Shown piece by piece: positions 61,926-64,000 of a stretch of DNA of 64,000 bases. The stretch lies in the NCBI GenBank assembly GCA_947044365.1, contig OX345645.1, positions 2,780,856 through 2,844,855 on the forward strand, read 5' to 3'. The notes under the pieces are model-generated. The model searched no databases and was not told where the DNA came from. It was given only the letters and a program-made list of their open reading frames with translations. Each line of letters starts with the position of its first letter. Within the stretch, counting starts at the first letter, position 1. The stretch comes from Petrosia ficiformis. Its lineage: Eukaryota > Porifera > Demospongiae > Haplosclerida > Petrosiidae. A program made the position numbers and the translations under genes.

Positions 61926-62288
61926 TCCAAAAATAAATTTGTTAATTTATTGGTTAAAAGGAATAGTGGAATTGTAATTTAGTTGTGATGGTAGATTGTT
62001 ATGACTGTATGGTGGTATACTTGTACAAATTATAATCCAATTAATTCCTTATCCTGTCTAATAGATTTACAAACAAGTAGAATGATATTTTAATCCAAAT
62101 CATTTTAGGTTTCCAAACCTTCTATGTCCATCTAACACAAGATATTAGACATGGTATTTTATTATAATTGGTACAAGTATGTTATCATGCAGTCATAACA
62201 CCTTGTATGACTAATTAAATTATAATTTGCATTCTTGCAACTGTACTCACCAATGCATTTGTTATGTTAACAATTCTATTTTTTCAGT
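61926..62288. mobile_element. Terminal-inverted-repeat element upstream of gene E
   Basis: Third member of the family at 22211-22572, same orientation. The left end is like ctccaaaaataaatttgtta, the right end like taacaattctattttttcag. The interior shares cttatcctgtctaatag and gcattcttgcaact. It lies about 290 bp before the gene E ATG, whereas the other two copies are in introns. Confidence 0.7.
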
Positions 62289-62464
62289 GAGAGATCAATT
62301 CTAATTCTAATCATTGCTTCATAAGACAGTAACTAATTGTAATTCTACCTATTCATCAGAAAAGATAATTACAACAAACTTGAACTAGATGTGCTAGTAT
62401 TTGTGCAGTGTAGCTCATGATCAACCTGTGTATACACTTCTCTCTGATGATGAAACATGAGTCT

Positions 62465-62579
62465 ACATTCAATAATTAATTTTTATAAAGTAAACACAGG
62501 AAGCAATTTGTATAGTTGTCTATTTAAAAGTAACTTAATCTATAGTCTGTTTCAACATTTTGTATCATTTTCCTACAAA
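62465..62579 (+). promoter_or_regulatory. Conserved proximal promoter / 5' leader of gene E
   Basis: Contains acacaggaagcaat (62494-62507) and tatttaaaag (62521-62530), followed by ctatagtctg, matching genes C and D. Closest to gene C upstream of the motif and to gene D downstream of it. Confidence 0.5.
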
Positions 62580-64000
62580 ATGAGGGAGATCTTTGTGGCT
62601 TTTCTTCTCTGCATTCTTCGTCACACAACAGCTACAGAATCATGTAGTAAGTCATTCTACATTAGTTATTATTTTAACATAACAAATTGTTCTTAACATA
62701 GATGTAACAATTGTAATGTCTTCTACTAATCCTGTGAAAGTGGGAGAGAGTCTCAATATCTCGTGTTCACTTGAGAAAGCTTGTGAAAATGAAATAATAC
62801 AATGGATCTGGTATTATAACAATAGTGTTATAGAGGAGATAATAGTTGACATGGATGGACCTGGCAGCAACACTTCCTATGAGATTTCTCCCGCGAGAGA
62901 ATCTGACAATGGAACTTATGAATGTGTAGCCAATATTAGTGAATCTTTGTATATGAATAATATTCTGTTAACTGTCAAAGGTAACTTTCATACATTATTA
63001 TATACTTGTGATGATTCTGACATTAGAGTTGCACTGGAAAAGAATCAACTATGTATGAATAATTAATATAACTAGATTATACAAAAGTATTATTTATTTA
63101 GCTGATTGTAGTGTATACCCTGATGTTATAATAATTATTTCATTGGGCTGCAGTAAATTATAATATAAATCCTCAGATTATAGATGTAATTCCAGTGTGC
63201 ATTTAGTATGAAGGAATATTTATTTTTATTATGCCCTGTACATACAGCTAGATAATAAGAAACATATAGTTTGAAAGTTGAAACCTGAATAAAATATTTT
63301 TGTATATATTCATTATAGACACTAATGTTGTAAAAGTAGAAGTGCAATCACAAGAGTTAAAGTGTAAATGTATTATTAGAGTATCATTACTATCACAGAT
63401 ACATATGTGACACAAGTAACAATTACTCCTGCTATGGGCACTGAACCAAACAATTTACTTGTTGGTCAACCTGCTAACGTAAACTGTATGATTGTCCTGA
63501 ATACTGGTATTGGTCCTGATATGTCATCTCTTCATAAAGAATGGTATCACAATGAGGAAATCATTACTACTAACATAGCACAGCGTGGCAATATTCTACA
63601 ACTTCAACCAAAGAAAGTAAAAACATCATTTGCTGGTTACTATGAATGTTTGGCATGGATTGATGATAATACTCTGAGAAATAAATCTGATAATATTCTC
63701 TTATATGTTATGTGTGAGTGCATATATAGTAGTAAACGTTTTAAGTTTATTAGACTTAATTACTCCTCTGTTATAACTAGTCATGCTATGTACTTACATT
63801 GAAGTGCATGGATGGAGGGACCACCCTTATTGTTCTCTTAACAGTCACCTAATACAATCTGTAGTAATGAATACATGTCATGGCAAGAGTGATCTTAATA
63901 TATAACCAGTGCATTCTTCTTTGAGCTTCTTTTGTCTCAACATTTAATGAACCTGTTACATTTCTCAAGTAATGGATTTTCGTGTTCATGTAGTAGTGTA
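62580..64000 (+). CDS. Gene E: third Ig-type receptor phosphatase, 5' part only
   Basis: Signal exon 62580-62646 (MREIFVAFLLCILRHTTATE). Ig1 exon 62702-62980 (WIWYYNN, TYECVANI) carries one copy of the segment that is an eight-unit minisatellite in gene C. A further Ig exon at 63399-63713 matches gene C Ig6 and gene D exon 47743-48051. All are phase 1-1 and in frame. Between them, Ig2 to Ig5 are missing. A 45-nt open stub (63319-63363) retains the Ig2 start and is followed by a GTAAAT donor, but the resulting intron would be only 35 bp, so skipping is likelier. The rest of the gene, including membrane and phosphatase exons, is outside the window; its nature is inferred from homology to genes C and D. 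Confidence 0.82.
63319..63398 (+). pseudogene. Deletion scar in gene E: Ig2 start fused to the intron before Ig6
   Basis: The acceptor and first 15 codons of Ig2 (TNVVKVEVQSQELK) run directly into tgtaaatgtattatta, which in gene C lies in the short intron before Ig6 (24234 onward). The junction has a short shared 'agtgtaaatg'-like stretch. Read through, it hits a TGA within 16 codons. Confidence 0.8.

Larger units (their letters stand above)
56815..62460. repeat. Segmental-duplication flank, copy 3 (between genes D and E)
   Basis: Collinear with flanks 1 and 2: 'ttgacaatcca' near 56849, 'gtgtggactttgag' near 56941, 'ctacatgccaagtacg' near 57004, three 34-bp units, the 'gacagatgctgatatatgat' block near 57687, 'ttttagaggatac' near 58405 and the block near 58800-59400. 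Extra material: an insertion of about 240 bp at about 58075-58315, the second 258-bp palindromic element, and a terminal-inverted-repeat element. No protein gene is supported in this interval. Confidence 0.7.

Overview
This window is eukaryotic and looks like a demosponge genome, most plausibly Amphimedon-like. It is strongly AT-rich, has many short GT-AG introns (often 50-90 bp), long (TA)n tracts and numerous short fold-back elements, and encodes two gene types I associate with sponges. The species call is inference from gene content; no search was run. No bacterial operons, tRNA, rRNA or CRISPR arrays were seen.

Left third (1-13.6 kb, minus strand): two head-to-tail paralogues of a large membrane protein. 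Each has a secretion signal, an extracellular region rich in Asn/Gly repeats resembling a right-handed beta-helix (pectin-lyase-like), a Cys-rich juxtamembrane module and a C-terminal multi-pass membrane region. Gene A (8514 down to 643, running off the left edge) is split into at least 18 exons. Gene B (13616-9732) is one uninterrupted 1294-codon ORF.

Middle and right (17.4-64 kb, plus strand): a tandem array of receptor-type protein tyrosine phosphatases (RPTPs) whose ectodomains consist only of Ig-like domains. Gene C (21306-34413, 32 exons, about 2293 aa) has 14 Ig exons, one membrane exon and two PTP domains. Gene D (39702-56093, 41 exons, about 2972 aa) has 23 Ig exons, 12 of them from a six-fold near-identical tandem array of a two-exon Ig cassette with a period of about 994 bp. 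Gene E starts at 62580 and leaves the window. Every Ig exon is phase 1-1, so Ig exons can be lost, gained or skipped without a frameshift. Both complete gene models close in frame from ATG to stop.

The three copies differ mainly in the ectodomain. C carries a 48-bp coding minisatellite inside Ig1, D has lost Ig1 and amplified the Ig2-Ig3 pair, and E has lost most of Ig2 to Ig5. The cytoplasmic halves are almost unchanged. Each gene is preceded by a related flank with a conserved proximal promoter, and that flank also exists upstream of gene C, so the duplicated unit is flank plus gene. The pattern of a constant phosphatase tail under fast-changing modular Ig ectodomains in a tandem cluster resembles metazoan self/non-self recognition loci. 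That functional reading is inference.

Mobile and repetitive DNA: two base-identical 258-bp palindromic elements in TA tracts; a fold-back family with arms of about 130 bp; a family of about 360 bp whose terminal repeat ends in a ready-made splice acceptor, apparently used by one gene D exon; a G/C-tract inverted-repeat element; and long TA microsatellites.
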